From Sialis fuliginosa (Eukaryota > Arthropoda > Insecta > Megaloptera > Sialidae): a stretch of DNA of 64,000 nt. The stretch is taken from assembly GCA_961205875.1 (NCBI GenBank), contig OY540815.1, positions 20,335,638 to 20,399,637 on the forward strand, in the 5' to 3' direction. Position numbers and translations under genes: made by a program. The notes below the pieces were generated by a model. That model saw only the letters and a list, made by a program, of their open reading frames with translations. It was not told the origin of the DNA and made no database searches. Below, piece by piece: positions 44,369 through 56,272 of the stretch. The first letter of the stretch is position 1, and every line of letters starts with the position of its first letter.

Positions 44369-44563
44369 TTGCGTGGTATAAAGTTTAATTCAAATGAAGC
44401 CGTAAACAACATCTTGTTTAGTTTTTCGTCGATAAAGACAAGTCCTTCTTCTTTATATGAAGAAGGAATTATGAAGCCCACTGGAAGATGGCAAAAGGTT
44501 ATCGAAATAAAAATACCTAACACATACAAACAACGAGTCAGACAAAAAATACAATTTTTCTAA
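44369..44563 (+). pseudogene. Mariner transposase, decayed C-terminal fragment
   Basis: The 64-codon frame reads KFNSNEAVNN, a variable stretch, then LYEEGIMKPTGRWQKVIE before drifting off. This matches the C-terminal end of mariner-family (Tc1/mariner superfamily) transposases, which finish with a 'F.SNEEV' segment followed by 'FY..GI..L..RW.K.I' shortly before the stop. The catalytic DD(D/E) region is not found upstream. The region between the two motifs appears frameshifted, and the last ~15 codons do not fit the family. No mariner inverted repeat is seen downstream. It is a dead fragment. Confidence 0.75.
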
Positions 44564-46084
44564 AATATTTGTCAAAATCTCAAGTAACTTGAATTTGAGA
44601 ATACGTCTGAATATATTCTGAGAATATCTGATTTTATTTTCTAAGAACTGATTTTATTTTTGAGAAGTGCTGTATTGTTTATAAAAATTAATACTGGGAA
44701 AATTGTAACACAGCAATAAAATGAAAATATTCAATTAAAATTTCCATTTTAAAACAGAAAGATGTACCTTATCTGTTTGTTTATTTATTGTAATTTTGTT
44801 GCTACTATAAAATAAAATAAGAATTGTACAAAAGATCTATAAACAAACAAATATTTCAAAGCTACAACACCCTTCAAAAACAAAATTACCTTAGTTCATC
44901 AAAATCACGTTTCACGCTTTTGTTAGAAGTTTGGAAGAAATACAGGTTTTATAATATTTTATAAAAAATAAAATACCTCTCAATAATTCAATTTATCAAC
45001 TGAACGTACGTTAATTTTAAATAATTAATTTAATTATATGTGCATGTCATAAATTTTGTTCCAACAACAAAATTATTAAATTATTTGTACAAGGACAAAC
45101 TTTAAATCCCTAGTTAGACCGCGCTTGGAGCGGATACCTTTCCAACAAACTCTTCCACTTTGGTCTACAAACATTTGTTACATATCTAACAATAGTGTTT
45201 TGCCACACGTACAACTTTCTTACTTGCACAGATTTTAAATATAATTTTATAACGAAGTCTTAATCTGCTACCATTGAAATTATTACGAATTCTGAATCTA
45301 CTAGCATTTATTTTTATATTATTATAACTATTAAATTATTTATTTGTCTCTGTCACGCATAAATTTAGCAGAACAATTGAACATAATAAGCAATTGAAAT
45401 TTTCAATTTTTTTGGGAAATTATATAGAATTTATTATTCAAATAATTTATTTTAAAATTAATCGATTTTTTGGGTTCTGTAGAAAACTGAGAACCCTAAC
45501 AGTTTCGCTCTGTCCGTCCGTCTGTCTTTCCATATAAATTTTATACCGATAAAGATGAAATGATAAGATTTTTTAAATTCAATATATTCAAATATATTTT
45601 TTTATGTCGATTTTTAAAATACAGAAATAAAACTTCAATTTATCATATTTATTTCAACATTAATAAATTGTGATACATTTTTAAATTTTAATAATTTTGC
45701 ATTTTGACTTTTCCTGGATTGATTTTCATTATTTTCACCATAATGAATACCTACGTATCAGTTTCTATTTCTCCTACATGTATATCACACGTGTCAATAG
45801 TATTATGTTATTGTAAAATAATGACCTCTACAAAAAGACCCACTTCAAAACGCTGGTGATATTCCCTGTATTACAGGAATATACACTGTCCGATACTTTG
45901 TGTCAAACAATTTTTCAAATATATCGGTTTACGTAATGGAATTATGGTTGACCATAAGCTTTCACATAAACATTATAACATCGAAATAATCACAAACAAT
46001 TATGTTTTTAAAAATATCTAATGCAATTGTAAACCATTGTTCCATAAATGATCATTTTTTCAAATAAATTTTTATCATAAACAA
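44564..46084. other. AT-rich stretch with one interspersed repeat fragment
   Basis: 45470-45530 (GGGTTCTGTAGAAAACTGAG, AACCCTAACAGTTTCGC, GTCCGTCCGTCTGTC) resembles the inverse end of an abundant lepidopteran-type repeat. No gene. Confidence 0.4.
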
Positions 46085-46312
46085 ATTAAAACTGATAAAT
46101 TAACAAATAAGTTGAATTGTTCATATCTCAGCTTGGCGCGATCCTACAGACTCCAACTTTTTTAAATAAAGCTTACACTTTAAGACTACCAAATGCCCTA
46201 AGATCGACGAGACCTACTTCCCCTATTATTAACAAATTAAAATTGATCAATTAACAAATAAGTTGAATAGTTAATATCTCAGCTTGGCGCGATCCTACAG
46301 ACTCATTTTTTT
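46085..46312 (-). repeat. GGATCGCGCC satellite, inverted tract of 2 units
   Basis: GGCGCGATCC occurs at 46135 and 46286, a 151-bp period on the opposite strand from the arrays at 27.5 and 28.8-29.5 kb. Units resemble the 27.5 kb variant (CTAAGATCGACGAGACC) more than the 164-bp form. Confidence 0.85.
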
Positions 46313-46424
46313 AATATAGCTAACACACACTAGCGACTAATAATAATAATTAATAAATTTTTCAGCAAACGTCAAAATGACATTTAATATGTGAAAGTAT
46401 ATAACGATTATAAAAACAAAATAC

Positions 46425-46710
46425 GATTTTTTAAAGCAAATTGAGATAAATCTTTGTAAGGGAATATTTTTCAACAAAAGTTGTGTTGACATTTGTATAT
46501 TATAAAAAATTAAATGCCCTACAAAAAAGATTCTATAAAATTTTCACGTAACAAGTGTCTTTCCTAAGATATTTTCAAAAAATTAATATTTTGGGGTGCA
46601 CCCCTCCTCGCAATCAATCAATCAAGTATAAATTTTGAAATTGGAGAACATTTTTTTTCTCATTTCAAAATGATCACAAAGGTTCTCGTATCTTTGATGT
46701 AGCAAGAAAA
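46425..46710 (-). repeat. GAAGCTTTGTGATCG repeat family, inverted copy
   Basis: Inverse of the family: AAAGCAAATTGAGATAAATC at one side, TTTTGGGGTG.. in the middle, and AATGATCACAAAGGTTCTCG at the other. Lacks the central GAACCGATAT part. Confidence 0.65.
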
Positions 46711-46804
46711 CAATAAATATTGATTTGAGTGTATAAATAAATGAGATTAATTTAAAAACTACAAAATAAATACCCGTGTAAGATGGCACTAAATCCTTCT
46801 TTAC

Positions 46805-46908
46805 CTTCTGAAACGCATAGCTTCCTTATCGTTCTCTACGCACAACAAATGACCTTCCGCATGTTTTCGTCCTTGCTCCTTCAAAACAGCGCTATTTCCG
46901 CCTCTACA
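46805..46908 (-). other. Exon-like segment on the minus strand
   Basis: On the minus strand, TTTCTTTAACAG is followed by a 104-bp open segment closed by CAGAAG/GTAAAG, good acceptor and donor consensus. The peptide, CRGGNSAVLKEQGRK then HAEGHLLCVENDKEAMRF, is hydrophilic with ordinary amino-acid usage, unlike the surrounding F/K/I/N-rich readings. The plus strand is also open from an ATG at 46783 for 53 codons, so strand choice is uncertain. Product unknown; no companion exon located. Confidence 0.3.
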
Positions 46909-47143
46909 CTGTTAAAGAAACATTCCCTTTTATAACCTATATCTTTCTAACACTTCATTCAATATGGATGAAAACATTCTGAACCGTTATTATTCCGATT
47001 ATTTTTAACGCAAATCGTGTTGTTAATTTTACTTTATTTTGTTAATTTATGTTAATGGAGTTACATCTACTCGTCACTTTGGAAAATTCAGGATTTTTTT
47101 TTAAATTATAAAAACCCAATCAAATGAAAATTGGAGGGTTTAT

Positions 47144-48608
47144 TGTACACAGAGAGAAAAGTCATGATAATTTTTATACAGAAAATCTTAGAAAAATTAC
47201 TGTGCTCTCTTATAATGCGTGCGCAATCGACGATACAAGTAAAAAATATTTATACGTCCATATAAAAATTATCAGTGCTTACATTATATAAATTGCTTTT
47301 TTATCACGGTAGAAATTACGGTGCTAGCATGGTAATTTTTGGAACGCTGTATCAGAAAACTGCCTTACCGGCCTTACCGATTCAGTAAAATTTCTATAGC
47401 TTATTATTTTTTTTTTCAAACAGAAAGGTAAAAACAATAAAAAGCAATTTCATTTTAAGAAAGTTATCGATTTATTTATATAATATACATTGTTTTGAAT
47501 TTTACAACTAATAATAGTTTACAAATATAGTTGTAGAACAATTTACATAAAGATATGACAACCAATACATGTGCAAAGAGACCGATTCACAGAACAAATT
47601 AAATATAAAATAACGTATTTTCAATATCTAAAATCTAAACTAACCTATATCTGTCAAAACTTATTTTACAAATAAAACTTCTAAAAATAACACATTAAAA
47701 CCGAACAAAACATTATTGTAAAACATTTATCACCCACATTCATTTAAAATTCGCACAAAACAATAATTTTAATAAAATAAAAACAATCATAGCCATTTTA
47801 AATCTAAATATGCTACACGTCCCGCTTTAAATATTATTCACACTAAAAACAATTTTGAATATAAATTAAAATATAATACTTTAAAATCACGATAACATAG
47901 AAAAATATCTTTAAAATAGAAAACACTACACAATTACAATATGTACTTTTAAAACAAATATACATTCTAAATATGTATGTAACTGTCAGCTTATAGGCCG
48001 TCGGAAGATCGAAAATAGCCGACTGTATTCGAACCTTACTACCTTGTTTATGCTGATAGTAAAATTTGCTTTATATCCTAACTTTCCATTAAGATATATC
48101 GAAAACCATAAATCTGAGATCTAGACATGATGCGTATGATTTTTAGAGAATCGTTTTACAAACAAAATAAAACCATACATACATCTCCACGATAAACAGT
48201 TAATGAGATATCACATTTTTAGTTTTTGTGTTTTCAACATAATTGGTATCTTCTGTCTTTTTCTTTCTTTCTGCTTTTGCCAGATATCTTTGAAATATCA
48301 TTGAATTTTATAAGTCAGTATTGTAAAATTTATCAGACCGCCTAATAATTTACATCAACTTAAATAGCATTTTTTTTAAGAAAAACAATTAAAAAATACA
48401 AATTTGTCGAGATAGGAACTTTTTACTGTGCTGTTTTATAAATTTCGCTGGCCTGTATTTTAAAAAATACTATTGTGTCCTTTACTTTTTATATTATGAA
48501 TTTTAATTTTTCTTATTTTACCGTATAAAATTGACCATATTCGACTTTCGCACATCGTTTATAGTGCAGAGCACAGTAATTTTTCTAAGATTTTTCTCTC
48601 CGTGTACA
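47144..48608. mobile_element. 1.46-kb TIR element, TGTACACRGAGAGAAAA ends
   Basis: The left end TGTACACAGAGAGAAAA is matched by the inverse of TTTTTCTCTCCGTGTACA. Just inside, ATCTTAGAAAAATTACTGTG is shared by both ends, but the left end has an extra ~24 bp (GTCATGATAATTTTTATACA..) between the two blocks. The interior is AT-rich without an ORF over 60 codons, so the element is non-autonomous. Superfamily not assigned. Confidence 0.75.
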
Positions 48609-50019
48609 TGTCTCAAAACATCCAAAAATTTTTTTATGAAATATAAAACAAAATAGCGTTACTACACTGAATGCATCTTTTTGGTTATGTGCTCCAATGC
48701 AGAAAACAACTTCCATGGATCAACATTCAGAACAAAAAATATATATATCTCGTTTTCCCATCGAAGTACAGACGTTTATTAAAAAATATCGATTTTTGGA
48801 AATTTTGTATCAAACCGCGTTAAAATTGCTGTTCCCCACCCTAGTCACCAAAAGGATCGTTCAGAAAAATCAATATTAAAAAATTCTAGAGGGTTCAATT
48901 GTTATAAACAATTGAATTGTTTGTTTTCTTATAACTGTTGAACCATTGATTTTAGAGAAAAAGTTTTTCGATAAAAAAAAATTCTCACGATGTAAGGAAT
49001 AACTATTGTCAAAATTTTCAATAATTTGAGAGGGGGAACTAATGGCAAGGAACGCTATTTGTGCAAGTATAGCTTGCACTTGTCTCATTTTTTTTAATAC
49101 ACAATTTTTTATCGTGTTGAAAATAACATGTTTCATTATTGCAACTTTGTATCAATGTGCCACTTAGATAACATATGCTATAGCAACTACCGGAAAGAAG
49201 AATTAATATCTCCATCGAGTTTTGTGATAAGATTAAATCCAGTGTTCCCGGATGAAACTACACACTTAAGTTAAGATTTTCCATCAGTACAAGATTCCAG
49301 TCACGGAATTGTCTAGACAGCATTCACAAAAGCAGAGAAAGGAAATGAACTGTTCACTTAATTAATATTTGTTCTTTTCCGTAGAATAAATCAACAGTTA
49401 TTTGACAAACGGGCGCACGCACGCTTCACTCCACCGCATTCAATGTAACGGCCTTAATAAATCAGCTCACAAGTCCGTACAACTTTAAGAATAAAATATA
49501 TAACATAAACATGGGACAAGCGATAAATCCGCGACATGAATTTTCTATGCACCGCGGAGAGTTCCAGTTTACTCTATCAGGAATTCGTAGCCTTGAATAA
49601 TATACTGTTTGCGGATTCTCGCACATCATTGAATTCTCAATCACATGCGTAAGTATTTAGGGTGTTTTTATTATCTCATTCGCCAATGTTTTAGCTTTAC
49701 TTGAAACGACGCAATAAGAGTTTTATTTCCATTTAATTAATGAAAAAATTAACGCCTGAAAAAAAACACCTGCCAAGTAAATGCACAGTGCTTCCTCGTG
49801 TTAAATTCACCAAAGGTAGTTAATTATTGAACAATTTAAATAAAAACCGATAGTGTTTATATACAAATAGTTTTACGAAGCTGTAAAAATTGCAGAATAT
49901 ATAGAAAACACAATTTTTATAATTTAATGTATTTTCTTAAAGAAATACGATATAGAATAATGTTATATTAATTTAAGATAATAATCTATGCATTTATATT
50001 TAAAAAATAATAGTAGTGA
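48609..50019. other. Intervening sequence, no supported gene
   Basis: Short frames at 48697-48879 (+) and 48876-49136 (-) carry no recognisable domain. 49460-49640 is somewhat GC-richer and open on both strands for about 40-60 codons. A small hairpin (AACAATTG type) lies at 48895-48950. None qualifies as a gene. Confidence 0.3.
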
Positions 50020-50066
50020 CGTTGGACGTGAATTCCAGCCGGAATTTCGGTACACCTCTAGTTTAA
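50020..50066 (-). mobile_element. Transposon end, GTACCGAAATTCCGGC type
   Basis: Inverse counterpart of 8573-8640. On the minus strand it begins TAGAGGTGTACCGAAATTCC. No partner end found. Confidence 0.5.
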
Positions 50067-50994
50067 ATATTTATTTTTTTTATAAAAATGTACAAACGAA
50101 AAAAAGTTGAATAGTAAGTATTATCTTAAAAAATACTCTCGCAGATGGTAAACAGTAATTCTAGTCGTTAAAAATTTGACCAAATGAATGAATGAATGAA
50201 TAAATTGAATTTGCTAAAATCTGTAAAAAAAATCAAATATTTCTTTCTATTCGAGTATTCTTGAAATAATAAATTGTATATGATTATAGAGATATATAAA
50301 AATATCCTATGAAAGTTTACCTTTAAATATAAATAAACCTTATCAATAATTTTAAAAAATCCTTTCATTGCTACTTTCATCTATATTTTGCCGAAAGCCT
50401 TGTTTGTTTAGATATAGAAACGGTTTGACAAACATCAAACATCAATCTTCAGTAAATACTTGTAACAAGTTTTCTTTTTATGAAAAACATATAAAAGAAA
50501 AAGAGTATTTCGTTTTCCGACAAAAGCGTTCTCAATAATTTTATTTTAAAAAACACTTTGTTTTCATACAAACTTTAAAAAACATTGCAAAAAATGTATT
50601 TCCATATCTATTAATATTTATTATTAAATGTATTATTACTAACAATAAGCCGTATTTACATTTTCAACATTTACAGAGCCGGCCTTAGCAAGTCTGGCAC
50701 CCTGAGTTTTTAGTTATAAAGTAGATACATATGCAAAGAAAAAAAATCAAAATAGTAATATATAATTTATAAATATTATAATATATAAATATACTTCCTT
50801 GTTCTGTCCTGAATCTTTACCAACAAATAACCATTTTTAATTTCGTTTTTATGTCAAGTTAGTAATGATCATTAGAAATATATTATTTGCTGTAAATTAT
50901 CACTGAAACACATCACGTATATATTATAACTAATATTTATAAACTTTAATAGATTTCGTTCCATTTAATAAATTTTTTATAGAACAATGGCGAG
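50067..50994. other. AT-rich stretch with a solo transposon end
   Basis: CAGAGCCGGCCTTAGCAAG at 50671 matches the inverse of a segment at 27726-27758. A TGAA microsatellite lies at about 50182. No gene. Confidence 0.4.
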
Positions 50995-51924
50995 GCGTGA
51001 AATTTTTAATAAGGGAAGCATATTTTGTCAATCCTCCCCCTTCTATTAACAAAAAAAACTAGTTATGAAACACCTTAAAAACAAAGCTTTTACTTTTTTA
51101 TATTCTTATATAAATATTTATATAGTGACTAAATGATTCTACGTCTTATTTTCTTGTATTTTAGTCGATATTTGTATGACGAGTTGAAGTTCACTGCAGG
51201 AAATTTCACTAAAAAATTTCGAATTTTTGATTTCGTTAAAAGTATGTTTATTGTATAGAAAATGACGTGAAAAGTTGTTTGTTTCAAACCGCAGGTCTGT
51301 ATCTCAAACCGTTCTCGAGATAGAGCCTCTTAAAGTTTTAGTTTTTTCAAATTTTTGGAGAAAAAAGGCCATAACTTTTGAACGCGTGGTCGGAATTGAT
51401 TTTAGTTGACGGATTTGAAATCAGCGTGTCAAATTCTATATAATGACATGTATAATACTTTAAAATCCGACAAAAAAATTTTGGCCAAAAATCGACATTT
51501 TTTTAAGGTATACCCCTTTGAATTTTTTCGATTTTTCGTGAAATTTTTTTTTTCGAGTTTGAAGGTATTATACATGTCATTATATAGATTTTGACACGCT
51601 GATTCCAAATCCGTCAACTAAAATCAATTCCGACTACGCGTTTAAAAGTTAGAGCCATTTTTCTTCAAAATTTTGAAAAAATTGAAACTTTGAGAGGCTA
51701 TATCTCGAGAACGGTTTGAGATACAGACCTGCGGTTTGAACAGTTCAACTTTTCACGTCATTTTCTATACAATAAACATACTTTTAACGAAATCAAAAAT
51801 TCAAAATTTTTTAGTGAAATTTCCTGCAGGCAACTTCAACTTGTCATACAAATATCGACTAAAATACAAGAAAATAAGACGTAGAGGTATTAAAGTTTTA
51901 TAATTGAGCGTGTAAATTAATATT
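50995..51924. mobile_element. Palindromic (foldback) transposon, copy 2
   Basis: Starts CAATGGCGAGGCGTGAAAT. The palindrome extends from 51141 to 51882 with arms of about 340 bp around an AT-rich centre. Collinear with copy 1 at 5725 throughout, including the tail GAGCGTGTAAATTAATAT. Two nearly identical short frames, one on each strand (starting MTDLKSACQ and MTDLESACQ), come from the mirrored arms. Confidence 0.85.
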
Positions 51925-52054
51925 AAAGGCTATTTTTGATTAAAGTGTTTGAGTTGCGCATAAAAATGAATATTCTAATAATATTTTTAAATTATTTATT
52001 AACTGAAAACTCAGATTTGTATTATTTTACCCATAAAGTAAGGGAAGCACTGCT

Positions 52055-52337
52055 TGTGTACCTCATAGCCATTAATTATCTCTGCTTTAAAATTCCGAGC
52101 AAAATAACAATTTGATACCTCGCAATGAACGTTAGCTTAGTTTTTACCCGACTTTATACATGAGCATTTAAGGTATAGGTAAAATAGAAATCAGTGATCT
52201 AAAAGCAGTGGTGACACGTGTACCTCATAACCATTTATTATCTCTGCTCTAAAATTCCGAGCAAAATAACAATTTGATACCTCGCAGTGAACGTTAGCTT
52301 AGTTTTTACCCGATTTTATTTATGAGCATTTGTGGTA
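52055..52337. repeat. Direct duplication, period 162
   Basis: GTGTACCTCATA..CCATT, TATCTCTGCT.TAAAATTCCG, AGCAAAATAACAATTTGATA, CGTTAGCTTAGTTTTTACCC and TGAGCATTT appear at about 52055-52172 and 52217-52337, roughly 93% identical. No ORF. Confidence 0.85.
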
Positions 52338-52750
52338 TGAGGTTATGTATAATTAAATGGAATTTCGGATGTAAAACAGCATTAAAAATTGATAAATCTT
52401 GATCAATTATTGTACGACGTTAAAGGATATCATCAATCACTTCATTAACTATATTCGAGAAGAAAAAGTGTCGGATCATGTACAAGGTATTAAAATTGAA
52501 GGATTTCAATATACATTTCTCAACGTAGAATTTTTTTTACTGATTTGTAAGTAACGAAAGTGGCAAAAGATCATTTTTCAGTTTTAAAACGTTTCAAAAT
52601 AATGTAGTTTAAACACAATAAATAAATTCGCAAAATTAAAAGTGAGAAATGTTGAAGTGCGCGTTATTCAAAATACTGGTTATGTATTTGAACTGTAAGC
52701 TTGTTTGTTTGTTAGACTAGTCTCGTCTTGTCGGTATTTAAAAGAACTCA
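52338..52750. other. AT-rich stretch, no gene seen
   Basis: No supported feature. Confidence 0.4.
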
Positions 52751-53051
52751 TGCCCGGAATTATAAAGAATTTGCTTGAGTGCAAATACAAATTAGCTTCC
52801 CGCTAACGCTATCTGTTAGGTGTCAAAAATTGTCATGAAATCGCTCGACATTTTAAAGCCGTGGTAATAAATGTATACTAATGTAATGTACACATTTTTA
52901 AAAAGGCTGATTGTACTTATTTCTCATGCGTCAAGGTTATCATATGTACGATTGCATTCGATACATCGGTGAGTGTGTTCATTTATATTTAATACCTAGC
53001 AGATAGCTAATTTGCTTTTGCACTCAAGTAAATTCTTTATAATACCGGGCA
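52751..53051. mobile_element. 301-bp MITE, TGCCCGGWATTATAAAGAAT ends
   Basis: About 47 bp of inverted repeat: TGCCCGGAATTATAAAGAAT..GAGTGCAAATACAAATTAGC at the left and its near-exact inverse at the right. It is flanked by TCA on both sides, a possible 3-bp target duplication of the PIF/Harbinger kind. A partial copy lies at 27331. Confidence 0.85.
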
Positions 53052-55044
53052 TCAGTTTCTTTTTTCTTAAGAGTGGAAGAAATTAACAGATTACCCACGC
53101 TTTATAAAGCTTTAACTACATATTTGGTATAATAATAAAAACTAATTATATATAGTGCATGCATATTAGTAGACATGTGTTCTTCGTTGTATTAACAACA
53201 CATATGTTTTAAAAAATAACGTATTAGGAAGCAATATAAACTGAAATGAATTGTTCTAACAAGTACATTCCAATTACCATGTAATGTTATATACTATAGA
53301 GTACATGATATCGTAATAAATGAGTCAACTGTAAATACTGATCATTCATCAACAGCGATGTTGTTAACAGTTGCAATCAATTCTGTAAGAGGCACCGATG
53401 TGGCTGAATTGAATTTGAATTAAAAATAAACACAGCTTAAAAAATTATTTCATTTATATGAAATTTATAATAGATACCATTTATAATACCAACACAAGAA
53501 AATATTATAAAAACATAATAATCTTATCTACCACTACAAAATGAAATTCTATTTTTGTATCTGTTAACGCTCATCTAGAAAATAACTGAACCGATTTTAA
53601 TGCGATTTTCATTAATAGTTAGATTGTTTTTCAGAACAGGTTCTCGGCTATTAATTTCTTATAAACTACACCAACGAATAAACATCAAAAGTGTTTAAAA
53701 ATCTTTTGTTTCCAAGACATTTAAAAAAGTGTTCATAGAATAAAGAATTCTATAATGTTAAGGTTTGAATATCTATTAATTAAGGTCAATGTCGAACAAT
53801 TAAATAAAAATGAAAAAAAAACATTTACAAATTCAGAAAATGATAGGTATATTTGATTGACATATAATAGATTATAATTGTTTTTTACCTATTTATTTTA
53901 ATTTTAATATAAAATTAAAATTTGTTATTTGTTAACTTGAAAATTTCAAATATAAAAATAATTTAAAATGAAATTGAGTATCACATGGATTTTAAAATAT
54001 ACAACGAAAAATGTAAAATCTATTTAATGTTAAATAATATTTTAATTTGATAATTTATCCAGCGTCCCCTGAAATACAACTGTTTAAAATATTTGCATAA
54101 ATAAATACTTCTGCATTTATGATTTTTGACCTACCCATATAAATTTGCAACCCTTGCTTTTATAATGCCCCTAAAATACCTTGCAGCCGCGCATTTAACC
54201 CCTAAACTATTGTTATCGTTACGGAAAACTACACCAATGTTTTTTTTTCGGATTTTATATGCAAAACACCTACATTGAATATTGAAAACATAGTTCAATT
54301 CACAAATACCCCAAAGGGTTTTAAAAATATTTTTAATTAATGTGAATTTTGTCATTTTTCACAATGTACATGATGTTTCACACGAATTTATAAATGAGGC
54401 ATTCAGAACTAGATATTATAACCTAGCTAACAATTATTTGCTAGTTTTTAATACCGTATTCATCAAGAGAAAATTTTTAACAATTTTTTTTTTTTGTATA
54501 ATTTTGTCAGGAAAATATTGATTATTTATTATTTTTAAATAATTTATATCTTTGCTAAAATATATTAGACAGCCAGAAAAATTATTATTTAAACAATTCA
54601 GAAATTAAAATAAAATCAGAAAACAAAAGTTTGAATTTATGACAGTATGTTACAAACACAAACGTCAATTTGTAATAAATATGCAGACGAAAAGTTGATA
54701 TATGAATGTCCCTCATAAATATTTAATATGCGGACTTGGCAGTGAGACCAAGGCTCTAAATTTTATCTGAAACGTAAGTTTTATATCTCGCAGTAATAAC
54801 AATAAAGTATAACATCACTTGGGTTTGCACTTTTGTGTATGAAAACTCGGAAAATATTTATCGTTATTTGTTGACAATAGAACTATTTTTCAAGAATTAT
54901 GGTAATATATTTTTCATAGGAAGTCAATAAGAAATATCCATGCAATTTATTTATTTTTCCGTAAAGTTTTTCTTTGTTCTTACCTCTTATCCAGCCCTTC
55001 TCTGAAAAATGTTCAAACTACTTTAAAAAATTAAAAATTCGATC
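53052..55044. other. AT-rich stretch, no supported gene
   Basis: 54131-54355 holds a 74-codon minus frame over a GC-richer patch (GGGGTTAAATGCGCGGCTGC on the minus strand). It looks like a repeat fragment. Near 53570 a TGAACCGATTTTAATGCGATT phrase is typical of interspersed repeats. Confidence 0.35.
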
Positions 55045-55400
55045 GAATATTGATTTTTACTTTCTTATACCATGTATATGAAATATACAATAGTAAAATA
55101 AAGTATAGTAAAACCGATTTTTTTGATGGAATTGTTCATTTCGACCTTCCCTGAATCCTATTTTCGCCATGATGTGTGTGTCTGTCGATCTGTCTGTAAA
55201 CGCTGTAACTCAAATACGACAAAGGGTGAAATTCTATATTTATATAAATTGTATTATCTATACTTTATGCCCCATTCATTTTATTTTTTATTTTATTAGT
55301 TTGTCAGAAATGTGTTATAATAAATTAAGAATCACGTACACTGTTCACTGTCAAGATTACGTATAAGAAAGTCCCGTAGCTTCAATGGCAGAAATTTTTT
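55045..55400 (-). repeat. TATAAGAAAGT repeat family, inverted copy
   Basis: TTTTTACTTTCTTATACCATG at the left is the inverse of the ends at 58911 and 60252. Internal GATGGAATTG, GACCTTCCCTGAATCC and CTGTAACTCAAATACG match the inverse of the copy at 59410. A second motif, GTATAAGAAAGTCCCGTAG, closes the segment at 55366. Confidence 0.65.
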
Positions 55401-55733
55401 CATTGCCACCTCAAAGAGTGACCCTAAAAATCAATATCAATCTGGAACTGTTAGGTTCCTGATGAGTCTTTCTTGTGAAGTCGAAACACGGGTCTACTAA
55501 CATTGTTTTATTGTGGTTAAGGTGTATATTTTTAATTTAAGTATTTAATTGCATAATGAGTTTAATTTCTGATTTTAACGTGACGTTATAGACATAATTA
55601 AATACACGTGATTTGGTATCAAACAGAGTTTGGTATTTGAATGGTTTCATCTACCTAATTAGGTAAATACATGATTGTGTTTCCTAATTTGCATCAAAGG
55701 TATGTGAGTATAATACATAATCATTTACATACA
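55401..55733. other. AT-rich stretch, no gene seen
   Basis: No supported feature. Confidence 0.4.
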
Positions 55734-56272
55734 AGGTACTGGCACCAGTCTTGGATATGACCCCAGTAATGGCTATTTTTTTATTAAATGTACTGAATTA
55801 GAAATATTTGTTGATATTTGATTACTACCATTTCTGAATATTAATCTATATACATTTATTTGTCTTACAGCGTGATTTGATGACAATCGGCCAATAGGGG
55901 TCAAAATGGTAGACATTTAAACTAATTATTAGTATAATTTATTTATTAATTATTATATTATCATAGCAACTGCTTTACATTGTTTCAAATTTGACGATTC
56001 TTTCTTTTATATCTTTTGTGTCGTAGTACTTATCATTTTGTAATCATTAGCAAGTCTCCATCACTGCGTGCTTATTACTGGTTTTACTTTATCCATTACT
56101 TGAGAGAAAAACATAAACAAAATAAAAAGCTATAATTTAAAAACAAACTATATTTGTGGACTTTGGGAATTAAATTGATTAAATAATTAATTAGAATTAC
56201 AAAATCGAAACCCGTCAATCACAAAAACAGTAAACCATGTTCTTATAGCGGCCATAACTGGTGCCAGGACCT
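55734..56272 (+). mobile_element. TA-MITE (TGGCACC family), copy F
   Basis: The most complete forward copy, 539 bp, with ends AGGTACTGGCACCAGTCTTGG and AACTGGTGCCAGGACCT. TA follows the right end; the left flank is CA, probably a mutated TA. It serves well as the family reference. Confidence 0.9.

Noticed and set aside
49462..49644. Short ORFs open on both strands
   Set aside because: Neither strand shows a domain or consistent splice signals; openness is within chance for a patch of this size.
51406..51617. Antisense pair of similar small proteins
   Set aside because: Mirror-image readings of palindrome arms; nearly the same peptide appears at 6144 in copy 1.
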